From positions 31,435 to 95,434 of the forward strand of contig CAYNRU010000062.1 of assembly GCA_964399635.1 (NCBI GenBank): 64,000 nt of DNA. Reading direction: 5' to 3'. This DNA is from UBA4615 sp964399635 (GTDB lineage Bacteria > Pseudomonadota > Gammaproteobacteria > Burkholderiales > Burkholderiaceae_E). A program made the translations under genes and the position numbers. Every line of letters starts with the position of its first letter. Position 1 is the first letter of the stretch. The notes under the pieces are model-generated. The model saw nothing but the letters and a program-made list of their open reading frames with translations. It made no database searches and had not been told where the DNA came from. This document shows, piece by piece, positions 33,852 through 40,861 of the stretch.

Positions 33852-34433
33852 TCAGCCCGGCGGCTTGCGCGCCGACAGGATGATGCGGTCGACCGGGAAG
33901 CCCAGCTCGCCGGCGCGGCGGAGCAGACCCTGCAGCACCTCCTGCGGCAGGACCGGCGAGCGCGACAGCACCCACAGGTAGTCGCGCCCGGGCTCGCCCA
34001 CCAGCGCCCAGCGGTACTCGGGGTCGAGCTCGAGCACCCAGTAGTCGCCCCAGCCCACCGGCAGCCAGCGCAGTGCCGCCGGCAGGAAGGACACGCGCAG
34101 CCTGGCGTTGGTCGCGTCGACCGGCCTGGCCACGCCCTCGGCAACGGACAGCGGGCCGTCGGCGCCGCCCGCGGCCGCGCCGCGGCAGCGGTTGACGACG
34201 CCGACCGTGCCGTCGTCGCGCGGGGTGTACTCGGCGGTGACCTCGGCCACGCATTGGGCCTGGAAGCGGTTGGGCAGGCGCGCCACCTCGTGCCAGGTGC
34301 CCGCGTAGCGCTGCAGGTCGACGGCGGGCACGGTGGGCAGGCGCTGCTGCTGCGCGGGGGCGGTGCCGGACAGCGCGAGCATCGCGAGGCCGGCTGCGGT
34401 CGCGCGCCAGAGGGTGGAGGCGGTGGTTGTCAT
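33852..34433 (-). CDS. lipocalin family protein (Blc-like)
   Basis: The 193-residue protein has a signal peptide (LAMLALSGTAPAQ) and the lipocalin pattern: YAGTWHEVARLPNRFQAQCVAEVTAEYTPRDDGTVGVVNRC (conserved GxW motif), LRVSFLP, and WVLELDPEYRWALVGEPGRDYLWVLSR, typical of the bacterial lipocalin Blc. There is no lipobox cysteine near the cleavage site, so it is probably soluble in the periplasm rather than outer-membrane anchored. Blc proteins bind lipids or fatty acids under stress. Confidence 0.85.
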   Translation of the reverse strand: MTTTASTLWRATAAGLAMLALSGTAPAQQQRLPTVPAVDLQRYAGTWHEVARLPNRFQAQCVAEVTAEYTPRDDGTVGVVNRCRGAAAGGADGPLSVAEGVARPVDATNARLRVSFLPAALRWLPVGWGDYWVLELDPEYRWALVGEPGRDYLWVLSRSPVLPQEVLQGLLRRAGELGFPVDRIILSARKPPG

Positions 34434-34488
34434 GGGGGTCAGTGTGGCACGGCCGGAGCGCTCCGCGGGCGACGCGTCGATGCCGGGC

Positions 34489-35214
34489 TCAGCTGCGCGG
34501 CAGCAGCCACAGCTGCAGCGACCGGGCATGCACCCGCCCGTCCTTGCCGAGGATCGCGGTGCCCGCGTGCAGCTTGCGGCCGTCCTGCTCGATGGGCCAG
34601 CCCGCGACGACGTAGGTGTCGCCGGCGCGCAGCGGCAGGTGGATGGTGGCGGCGATGCGGCCGGTCATCATCGGCGGCGCCTCGGGCAGGCGGTTCGACC
34701 AGGCGAAGCCCGCCGGGCAGTCGAGCGCGGCCCACACGATTGCGTCGGAGACGGCGCCGTCGGGCAGGGCGTGCCCGGCGAGCGGCGTCCAGGCCGCTGC
34801 CACGACGCCATCCTCGCCCACCGGGCTCGGCACCAGGCGCAGGCCGTCCTCGCGCGCGATGCCGCAGCCGAAGCAGTGGTCGTAGGGGTTCCCCGACAGC
34901 GTTCGGGCCCGCATCCGGCCGATCGCGCCGGCCGCCTCGGCCTGCTCGAGCGCGGGCAGCGGGGGCAGCCGCAGCCGCGCGAGCGCGGCGTCCGACTCGA
35001 CCGCCTGCGCGAGCAGCGTCTCGCCGTCGTGCAGGGACAGCCCGCCGCCCTCGAGCGCGCGCAGCTGCAGCGGCACGTCGAGCGGCGGCGGCGCGCGCAG
35101 CGTGACCTCCACCGTCCGGGCGCCCAGCCGCGCGGCGAGGATGCCTGCCACGTAGCCCCCGTTGCCGGATGCGGGCGGCCCGTTGAACCGGGCCTCGAGC
35201 GTCAGCGTCTCCAT
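34489..35214 (-). CDS. hotdog-fold thioesterase-like protein
   Basis: The 241-residue protein seems to contain two hotdog-like halves. The first has FNGPPASGNGGYVAGILAARLG and VEVTLRAPPPLDVPLQL. The second begins around SGNPYDHCFGCGIAREDGLRLVPSP, a Cys-rich motif found near the catalytic segments of thioesterase-like proteins, then AIVWAALDCPAGFAWSNRL and IAATIHLPLRAGDTYVVAGW. It could act on acyl thioesters, but catalytic residues are not certain. It is 34 bp downstream of the NYN-domain gene and may be cotranscribed with it. Confidence 0.6.
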   Translation of the reverse strand: METLTLEARFNGPPASGNGGYVAGILAARLGARTVEVTLRAPPPLDVPLQLRALEGGGLSLHDGETLLAQAVESDAALARLRLPPLPALEQAEAAGAIGRMRARTLSGNPYDHCFGCGIAREDGLRLVPSPVGEDGVVAAAWTPLAGHALPDGAVSDAIVWAALDCPAGFAWSNRLPEAPPMMTGRIAATIHLPLRAGDTYVVAGWPIEQDGRKLHAGTAILGKDGRVHARSLQLWLLPRS

Positions 35215-35248
35215 CGTGGGTCTCCTGGTCGATCGTCGCCGGCCGCGG

Positions 35249-36778
35249 TCAGAGCAGCCGGATCACGTAGCCGCCGGATTTCTCGTCGTGATCGAGGGCC
35301 AGCAGCCCGCGGTCGCGCGCGTCCTCGAGCAGCTCGTTGAACGAGCGGTAGCCGTAGTAGCTCTCGGCGAAGCCGGGACGCCGGCGCTTGAGGGTCTGCT
35401 TGACCATCGAGCCCCAGATCTTGTCGTCGGCGCCGCGCTCGGTGATCAGCGCCTCGACGGTCTCCAGGGCGAGGTCGACCGCCTCCTGGCGCTTCTCGTC
35501 GTCGCTGCGCGGCGGCCGCGGTGCCTCGTCGGCGGCGGGCCGCCCGCGCGCGGGCGTGTCGGCGAGCGCGAGCCAGGCCGGCTCGGTGTCGTCGGGCTCG
35601 GGGTCGGGCGTCGCGGCCGCCGGCGCCGGCTCGAGGGCCTGCGCCGTGTCGGCCTGGGGGGCGTCGCCCGCGGCCACCTTGCGGCGGCGCGGTGCGCGCT
35701 TCTTGGGCGCGTCCGCGGCGGGCGCTTCGTCGGCGGGGGCGCCGGCTGCGCCATCGGCGGCATCGGCGGCGGCGAGGTCGTCCGCGGTGACCGCGGTGTC
35801 GCCGTCCAGCCCGATCACGGCCTGCGAGACCCGCGCGCGCGAGCGACGCGGCCGGCGGGCGGGCGTCGCGGGGGCCGCGACCTCGGCGACCTCGGCGTCG
35901 ACGTCGGCGGCAGGCTCGCCGGCGCCGCCGGCGTCGAGGCCCTCGGACCCGGACGCCCCAGGGTCGGCCTCGCCCTCGGGCCCGGCGCTCGACGCGTCGG
36001 CCTGCGACGGCTCGCGCGGCTCGACTGCGTAGCGGCGCCACGGGCCGCCGACCGAAGGCGTGTCATCGGCGCCGGCGGCGGGCTGGCCGGCGACGCCCGG
36101 GGGCAGCGCGAGCCCGGCGGGCGGCAGCGCGATGCCGCCCGGCACGCTGCGCAGCGGCTCGCGGTTGCCCTCGCGGTCAGGCCCGCGTCCGATGCCCCGG
36201 CCGTTGCCCCGGCCGTCGCGGCTGGCGTCACGGCCGGCGTCGCGCTGCGGCTCGCGGCCGCCGTCGCGCCGCGCGGCGTTCTGCGCGCCCCGGCGCCGCT
36301 GCTCGCGCACCAGGTCGTCGTAGAAGATGAACTCGTCGCAGTTGGCGGTGAGCAGGTCGGAGGTCGAGCCCTTGACGCCCACGCCGATGACGGTCTTGTT
36401 GTTCTCGCGCAGCTTGGAGACCAGCGGCGAGAAGTCGGAGTCGCCGCTGATGATCACGAAGGTGTCGACGTGCGACTTGGTGTAGCAGAGGTCGAGCGCG
36501 TCGACGACCATGCGGATATCGGCCGAGTTCTTGCCGGACTGGCGCACGTGCGGGATCTCGATCAGCTCGAACGAGGCCTCGTGCATCGGCGCCTTGAACT
36601 CGCGGTAGCGCTCCCAGTCGCAGTAGGCCTTCTTGACGACGATGCTGCCCTTGAGCAGCAGTCGCTCGAGCACCTTGCGGATGTCGAACTTCTCGTACTT
36701 CGCGTCGCGCACGCCGAGGGCGACGTTCTCGAAGTCGCAGAAGAGCGCCATGCTCGGGGTGTCGGGGGGATTGGCCAT
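35249..36778 (-). CDS. NYN-domain putative RNase with C-terminal OST-HTH (LOTUS) domain
   Basis: The 509-residue protein starts with an NYN/PIN-like nuclease domain (about 1-160): ALFCDFENVALG (Asp15, Asn18), KNSADIRMVVDAL (Asp87) and SGDSDFSPLVSKL (111-123, Asp113 and Asp115) give the acidic metal site. A long Ala/Pro/Asp/Arg-rich linker follows (about 160-425). The C-terminus (about 430-509) has the OST-HTH/LOTUS pattern ending WGSMVKQTLKRRRPGFAESYYGYRSFNELL and a small RNA-binding-type wing. This architecture resembles eukaryotic MARF1/limkain-type proteins and is predicted to cleave RNA. GGAGG lies 6 nt upstream of the ATG at 36778. Confidence 0.82.
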   Translation of the reverse strand: MANPPDTPSMALFCDFENVALGVRDAKYEKFDIRKVLERLLLKGSIVVKKAYCDWERYREFKAPMHEASFELIEIPHVRQSGKNSADIRMVVDALDLCYTKSHVDTFVIISGDSDFSPLVSKLRENNKTVIGVGVKGSTSDLLTANCDEFIFYDDLVREQRRRGAQNAARRDGGREPQRDAGRDASRDGRGNGRGIGRGPDREGNREPLRSVPGGIALPPAGLALPPGVAGQPAAGADDTPSVGGPWRRYAVEPREPSQADASSAGPEGEADPGASGSEGLDAGGAGEPAADVDAEVAEVAAPATPARRPRRSRARVSQAVIGLDGDTAVTADDLAAADAADGAAGAPADEAPAADAPKKRAPRRRKVAAGDAPQADTAQALEPAPAAATPDPEPDDTEPAWLALADTPARGRPAADEAPRPPRSDDEKRQEAVDLALETVEALITERGADDKIWGSMVKQTLKRRRPGFAESYYGYRSFNELLEDARDRGLLALDHDEKSGGYVIRLL

Positions 36779-36960
36779 CGGGGCCTCCGGAAATGAATGT
36801 GCAGGCGGCGCGGGCCCGGGTCGGGCCGCAGGCCAACCCGCCATTATGGTCCCGGAGCCGCCGCCCGCTCGAACGGGACCCGGCGGGGCGCCTCGCCGTG
36901 GGGGTCGGCGGGCTTGAGCGGGCGCTCGACGCGCAGGCCGAGGCCGGAGGGTCCCGCCGG

Positions 36961-37353
36961 TCAGCGGTCCCCGTGCATGGCGTCGACGCGCTTGAAGTAC
37001 TTGCGCGCGAAGGCGAGCAGCTCGCCCTCGCTGGGATGGTCGAGCGACTCGACGCCGACGATGCGCCTGGCGAGGGCCGGGTGCTTGTGGCCGACGTGTT
37101 CGCGGAAGCCGACCTTGGCGGTGCCGGGGCCGGTCACCAGGACGTCCTGGGCGTCGCCCACCGCGCTCACGACCGCGTCGTAGTACTGCGCGTCGTCGGC
37201 CGCGTGGCCCGAGCCGGTGGCGCCGGCGCGGTGGTGCACCGGACGATGACCGCCCTTGTGGTGGATGGTGACCACGTGCTTGTCGTCGATCGCGAAGTCG
37301 ATGACCTTCGCGTTGCGGTGGTCGAGCCAGATGACGGCATGGAGATGGGACAT
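36961..37353 (-). CDS. eRF1-domain-3-like small protein ('translational machinery protein' type)
   Basis: The 130-residue protein begins MSHLHAVIWLDHRNAKVIDFA and contains VLVTGPGTAKVGFREHVGHKHPALARRIVGVESLDHPSEGELLAFARKYF. This resembles the third domain of eRF1/pelota and the bacterial release-factor-like families that RefSeq often names translational machinery protein. The catalytic GGQ domain is absent, so it cannot release peptides by itself. A His-rich loop lies in the middle. It is in the same strand and neighbourhood as the DksA/TraR and NYN genes. A 7-bp hairpin lies in its 109-bp upstream gap. Confidence 0.6.
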   Translation of the reverse strand: MSHLHAVIWLDHRNAKVIDFAIDDKHVVTIHHKGGHRPVHHRAGATGSGHAADDAQYYDAVVSAVGDAQDVLVTGPGTAKVGFREHVGHKHPALARRIVGVESLDHPSEGELLAFARKYFKRVDAMHGDR

Positions 37354-37397
37354 GGGCGGGTCTCGGATCGTGGGAGGTGTATCGGGGAGGAGGGAGA

Positions 37398-37437
37398 GGC
37401 TGCTGCCGGAGGAGACGACCTGATTGCGGGAGCAGCC
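37398..37437. promoter_or_regulatory. inverted repeat in leader of the eRF1-like gene
   Basis: GGCTGCT at 37398-37404 pairs perfectly with AGCAGCC at 37431-37437, leaving a 26-nt loop, between the dksA/traR stop (37463) and the eRF1-like start (37353). It could form in an mRNA leader, end the upstream transcript, or be coincidence. Confidence 0.25.
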
Positions 37438-37462
37438 GGTTCGTGCGGGCGTCTGCGGCCCG

Positions 37463-37846
37463 TCACATCGAGCTGTGGTGCATGCCCTGACCGCGTTCGA
37501 TGCGGTCCTGGCATGCGACGCAGCGCACGGCGAACGGCATGGCCTGCAGGCGCTCGGCGGGAATCGCCTCGCCGCAGCTGACGCAGGTGCCGTAGTCGCC
37601 GGTCTCGAGCCGCGCGAGCGCGGCCTGGCCTGCCTGGTACTCCTCGACGTCGCGGCGCGCGTCGGCGAAGTCGGTGGTGGTGGCGTCGCTGGCGACCGAC
37701 AGGTCGCCCGAGTCGGCGTTGTGGTCGAGGTCGCCGTTGACCAGCGCGGCATCGCCGAGCTTGTCGGTGATCTCGCCGCGCAATTCATCGAGCCTGCGCT
37801 CGATCGTCATGCGGATGCGGGCGACGTCCTGCGGAGTGGATGCCAT
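37463..37846 (-). CDS. DksA/TraR family zinc-finger transcription factor
   Basis: The 127-residue protein has a coiled-coil-like helical N-terminus (about 8-80) containing an acidic NADSGDLSVASDATTTDFADAR region and a four-cysteine zinc finger at C88, C91, C109 and C112 (CVSCGEAIPAERLQAMPFAVRCVAC). DksA/TraR proteins bind in the RNA polymerase secondary channel and alter promoter output, often with ppGpp. It is smaller than main DksA (about 150 residues), so it is likely a paralogue. An FNR-type box lies about 59 bp upstream of its start. Confidence 0.88.
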   Translation of the reverse strand: MASTPQDVARIRMTIERRLDELRGEITDKLGDAALVNGDLDHNADSGDLSVASDATTTDFADARRDVEEYQAGQAALARLETGDYGTCVSCGEAIPAERLQAMPFAVRCVACQDRIERGQGMHHSSM

Positions 37847-37904
37847 CGGTGGCCTCTTGCCTGAGTGTTGACGTCCATCGTAGGACGGACCACCGGCCGG
37901 GGCC

Positions 37905-37918
37905 TTGATCGAGGTCAA
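37905..37918. promoter_or_regulatory. FNR-type box upstream of dksA/traR paralogue
   Basis: TTGAT-CGAG-GTCAA matches the FNR/Anr consensus TTGAT-N4-ATCAA at 9 of 10 positions. Its centre is about 66 bp upstream of the start codon at 37846 on the minus strand, which places it near -41 for a transcript starting around 37870. The FNR-like regulator encoded at 39030-39758 carries the recognition residues expected for this box. A sister box occurs at 45-58. Confidence 0.6.
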
Positions 37919-37959
37919 GGCGAGGCGACGCCGCCGCGTCGCGCCCGCCGCCCCGAGCT

Positions 37960-38163
37960 TCAGGCCGGGCGCCGTTCGCCCGCCGGGCAGGTGTTCAGGC
38001 CCAGCACCGAGTACAGCGGGCAGAACCTGAACGCCCCGGTGACGATCGGGACCACGCCGATCCAGCCCCACGCGCCGATCGTGCCGGTCGCGGCGAGTGC
38101 GACCAGGACGAGGCCGGCGACGATTCTCAGTACACGGTCGATGTTGCCGACGTTCGCTTTCAT
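37960..38163 (-). CDS. DUF2892 (YgaP-like) small inner membrane protein
   Basis: The 67-residue protein begins MKANVGNIDRVLRIVAGLVLVALAA, then GAWGWIGVVPIVTGAFRFCPLYSVLGLNTC. This matches the DUF2892 domain: N-terminal NIDRVLRI amphipathic start, two membrane helices, and the conserved FCPLYSVLGLNTC. DUF2892 often appears with rhodanese-like proteins (YgaP) and in stress- or redox-responsive clusters; function is unknown. It is 113 bp upstream of the DksA/TraR gene on the same strand. Confidence 0.85.
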   Translation of the reverse strand: MKANVGNIDRVLRIVAGLVLVALAATGTIGAWGWIGVVPIVTGAFRFCPLYSVLGLNTCPAGERRPA

Positions 38164-38224
38164 GGTGGTGCCTCTGTTGGATGAGCCCAAAGGTGCAGTG
38201 AACCCCGCGGCGGGCGCGTCGGTC

Positions 38225-38240
38225 TGTGACCGCGGTTACA
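38225..38240. promoter_or_regulatory. TGTGA-N6-TTACA dyad in divergent promoter region
   Basis: TGTGA-CCGCGG-TTACA is a near-symmetric site (9 of 10 arm positions matching the Crp-like TGTGA-N6-TCACA) centred in the 171-bp gap between the DUF2892 gene and the flavin reductase gene. It contains a GTGAC-CGCG-GTTAC core like the dyads at 7974-7987 and 12351-12364. It may bind a Crp-type factor or another regulator. Assignment is tentative. Confidence 0.4.
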
Positions 38241-38334
38241 CGGAACGGGCGGGTCGCGTGCCCGCCCGCCTTCTGATAGCGTCGCGGTCCCGACCGGGTG
38301 CGCCGCGCCCGTACGCACCGCCCCCCGGAGTGCC

Positions 38335-39003
38335 ATGAGCCTGCCCCCGCCCACCCGATCGCTGTCGGCCGACGCGCTGACGCCCGACGAGATGTACCTG
38401 CTGCTGCGCGACTCGGTGCTGCCCCGCCCGATCGCCTGGGTCTCGACCTGCGACACGCAGGGCCGCAGCAACCTGTCGCCGTACAGCTTCTTCAACGTCT
38501 GCAGCGCCGAGCCGCCGGTGGTGGGCTTCTCGGTGGCCGGCAAGGGCCGCGACGCGCGCGGCCAGCCGGTGCCCAAGGACACGCTCGCCAACATCCGCGC
38601 CACCGGCGAGATGGTGGTCAACATCGTCCCCGAGTCGCTGATGCTGCCGATGGTCGCGACCGCGACCAACCTGCCGCCCGGCGAGAGCGAGTTCGCGTTC
38701 GCGGCGCTGCCCGAGGCGCCCTCGACGATCGTCGCGCCGCCGCGCGTGGCGGGCGCGCCGGTCGCGCTGGAATGCACCGTCTACTCGATCCTCGAGATCG
38801 GGGCGAGCTGGTGGGTGATGGGCCGTGTGGTGCACGTCCATGTGGACGACCGCGTGTACCTCGGCAAGCACAAGGGCATGGACCACCGCGTCGACCTGCT
38901 GCGCGACGAGGCGATGCGCCCGGTGGGCCGGCTGGGCCGCGCGCTCTACGTGAAGCTGCGCGACATCGAGACGGTGCTGCGCCAGGACGGACCCAACGAC
39001 TGA
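38335..39003 (+). CDS. flavin reductase-like FMN-binding protein
   Basis: The 222-residue protein has the flavin-reductase-domain pattern: LLRDSVLPRPIAWVSTCDTQGRSNLSPYSFFNVCSAEPPVVGFSV, then KDTLANIRATGEMVVNIV and a C-terminal VVHVHVDDRVYL. It is similar to the DIM6/NTAB FMN-binding split-barrel group that either reduces free flavin or uses FMN as cofactor. Partner oxygenase is not apparent. It is convergent with the Crp/Fnr gene and divergent from the DUF2892 gene. Confidence 0.85.
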   Translation: MSLPPPTRSLSADALTPDEMYLLLRDSVLPRPIAWVSTCDTQGRSNLSPYSFFNVCSAEPPVVGFSVAGKGRDARGQPVPKDTLANIRATGEMVVNIVPESLMLPMVATATNLPPGESEFAFAALPEAPSTIVAPPRVAGAPVALECTVYSILEIGASWWVMGRVVHVHVDDRVYLGKHKGMDHRVDLLRDEAMRPVGRLGRALYVKLRDIETVLRQDGPND

Positions 39004-39029
39004 GGCGCCGGCGCGGCCGCGGGCCCGGC

Positions 39030-39758
39030 TCAGTCGGTGGCGGCCGTGCCGCCGTCGGCCAGCGCCCGCAGCGCGGCCGCATCGAGGATCTCGACGTGCT
39101 CGCGCGCCAGCACGACCCAGCCGCGCTGCTCGAATCGCTTGAGCAGCCGCGACACGATCTCGCGGACGGTGCCGAGCTCGTCGGCGAGCGCCTGGTGCGT
39201 GGTGTGCAGCGCGTGGCCGTGGCCGAGCAGCGCGCCTGCCAGACGCTGGTCGATGCGCTGGAACGCGACGGCCTCGGCCAGGCCGATCAGGTCGGCCAGC
39301 CGCTCGCCGAACACACCGAACACGAAGCGGCGGAAGGCCGGCCGGGCCATCCAGCCGAGGAAGACCTCGGGCGGCGCGGGCCACAGCCGCGTGGGCGCGG
39401 CGACGACCGCATGGGCCGACTGCGCCCGGTTCGAGAACGCGCAGCTCGTCGACAGCAGGCAGACCTCGCCCGGCCCCACCCGGTACAGCTCGAGCGAGCG
39501 GCCCTCCGGCGTGCCGCGAGCCACGCGCACGTCGCCGTCGATCACGAAAGGGAAGGCGCGGCAGGGGTCGCCCTCGCGAAACAGCACCGCGCCGCGGGGC
39601 GCCTGCACGATCGGGGTCGCGGCGAGCGCGGCGTCGAGCTCGGCGAGCGGCACCTCGGCCAGGCTCGGATAGGCGGCGAGCAGCGCGTCGCGCGGCGAGG
39701 CGCAGGCGTGCGCGGCCGCGGCGGGGCGCGGGGCGCCGTCGCGGCTTCCGGTGCTCAC
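39030..39758 (-). CDS. Crp/Fnr family transcriptional regulator (FNR-type DNA recognition)
   Basis: The 242-residue protein has a cNMP-binding-like sensor domain (about 45-130) and a C-terminal winged helix with TTHQALADELGTVREIVSRLLKRFEQRGWVVL. The recognition helix contains E200-x-x-S203-R204, the residues by which FNR, unlike Crp (R-E-x-x-x-R), reads TTGAT. Cysteines occur at 19, 66, 100 and 106 but not in the FNR [4Fe-4S] pattern, so the signal may differ from classical FNR. GTG at 39758 overlaps the ltaE stop (GTGA), making it the third gene of pdxA-ltaE-fnr. Confidence 0.85.
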   Translation of the reverse strand: MSTGSRDGAPRPAAAAHACASPRDALLAAYPSLAEVPLAELDAALAATPIVQAPRGAVLFREGDPCRAFPFVIDGDVRVARGTPEGRSLELYRVGPGEVCLLSTSCAFSNRAQSAHAVVAAPTRLWPAPPEVFLGWMARPAFRRFVFGVFGERLADLIGLAEAVAFQRIDQRLAGALLGHGHALHTTHQALADELGTVREIVSRLLKRFEQRGWVVLAREHVEILDAAALRALADGGTAATD

Positions 39759-40861
39759 CGCCGGGTTTCGAAGAAGCCGGCCGCCACAGCGAGCGCCGTG
39801 TCGACGTCGGCGCGGCTCACGTCGAGGTGCGTGACCCAGCGCTGCACGAGTCCGGCGCCGTAGCGCCCGGTGCTGCCGGTGGTGCGCACGCCGTGCGCGG
39901 CAAGGTGGGCAGCGAAGGGCTCGGCGATCGCGTCGTCGATCCGCACGAACAGGATGTTGGTCTGCGGCGGATCGAGCGCGATGCCGCCGTGGCGCCGGCC
40001 GAGCTCGGCCAGGCCCTGCGCCAGTCGCTGCGCGTTGTCGTGGTCCTCGGCCAGCCGGTCGACGTGGTGCTCGAGCGCATGCAGGCCGCCCGCGGCGATC
40101 ATGCCAGCCTGGCGCATGCCGCCCCCGAGCATCTTGCGCCATCGCCGAGCGCGCCCGACGAAGGCCGCGCTGCCCAGCAGCAGCGAGCCCACCGGCGCGC
40201 CCAGCCCCTTGGACAGGCACACCGACACGCTGTCGAAGTGGCTGCAGATCTCGCGGGCGACGGCGCGCGGGTCGGTGGCGTCGTTGCCCTGCGTGTCGCC
40301 GTCGCGCGCGCCGGCGGCGCGCCTGCGCGCGACCTCGACCGCCGCGTTGAACAGCCGCGCGCCGTCGAGGTGGGTGCCGAGCCCGCGGCGCGCGGTCAGC
40401 GCGCGCACCTCGCGCAGGTAGTCCATCGGCAGCACCTTGCCGCCGGTGGTGTCCTCCATGCAGACCAGCCGGGTACGCGCGAAGTGCGGGTCGTCGGGCT
40501 TGATCGCGGCTTCGATCGCGGCGAGCGGGATCGTGCCGTCGGCGGCGTTCTCGAGCGGCTGCGGCTGGATGGAGCCGAGCACCGCCATGCCGCCCGCCTC
40601 CCACTTGTAGGTGTGCCACTGCTGGCCGACGATCGCCTCGTCGCCGCGCTCGCAGTGCGACAGCAGGCCGATCAGGTTGGTCTGCGTGCCGGACGGCGCG
40701 AAGATCGCGGCTTCGAAGCCGAGCATGTCGGCCGCGTGCGCCTGCAGGCGGTTGATCGTCGGGTCGTCCGCGAAGACGTCGTCGCCGACCTCGGCGCAGG
40801 CGATGGCCGCGCGCATCGCAGGGGTTGGGCGGGTGACGGTGTCGCTGCGGAAGTCGGTCAT
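39755..40861 (-). CDS. ltaE: low-specificity L-threonine aldolase
   Basis: The 368-residue PLP enzyme has the threonine-aldolase pattern: RSDTVTRPTPAMRAA at the N-terminus, GDDVFADDPTINRLQ, FAPSGTQTNLIGLLSHC, EDTTGGKVLPM, HLDGARLFNAA, and the cofactor lysine in SVCLSKGLGAPVGSLL. It cleaves L-threonine to glycine and acetaldehyde, and the reverse type of reaction is known to build 4-hydroxythreonine from glycine and glycolaldehyde. A Gly/Ala/Arg/Asp-rich insertion at about 200-230 is unusual. ATG at 40861 overlaps the pdxA stop by 4 bp, and the 3' end overlaps the Crp/Fnr start, so it is translationally coupled to both. Confidence 0.9.
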   Translation of the reverse strand: MTDFRSDTVTRPTPAMRAAIACAEVGDDVFADDPTINRLQAHAADMLGFEAAIFAPSGTQTNLIGLLSHCERGDEAIVGQQWHTYKWEAGGMAVLGSIQPQPLENAADGTIPLAAIEAAIKPDDPHFARTRLVCMEDTTGGKVLPMDYLREVRALTARRGLGTHLDGARLFNAAVEVARRRAAGARDGDTQGNDATDPRAVAREICSHFDSVSVCLSKGLGAPVGSLLLGSAAFVGRARRWRKMLGGGMRQAGMIAAGGLHALEHHVDRLAEDHDNAQRLAQGLAELGRRHGGIALDPPQTNILFVRIDDAIAEPFAAHLAAHGVRTTGSTGRYGAGLVQRWVTHLDVSRADVDTALAVAAGFFETRR

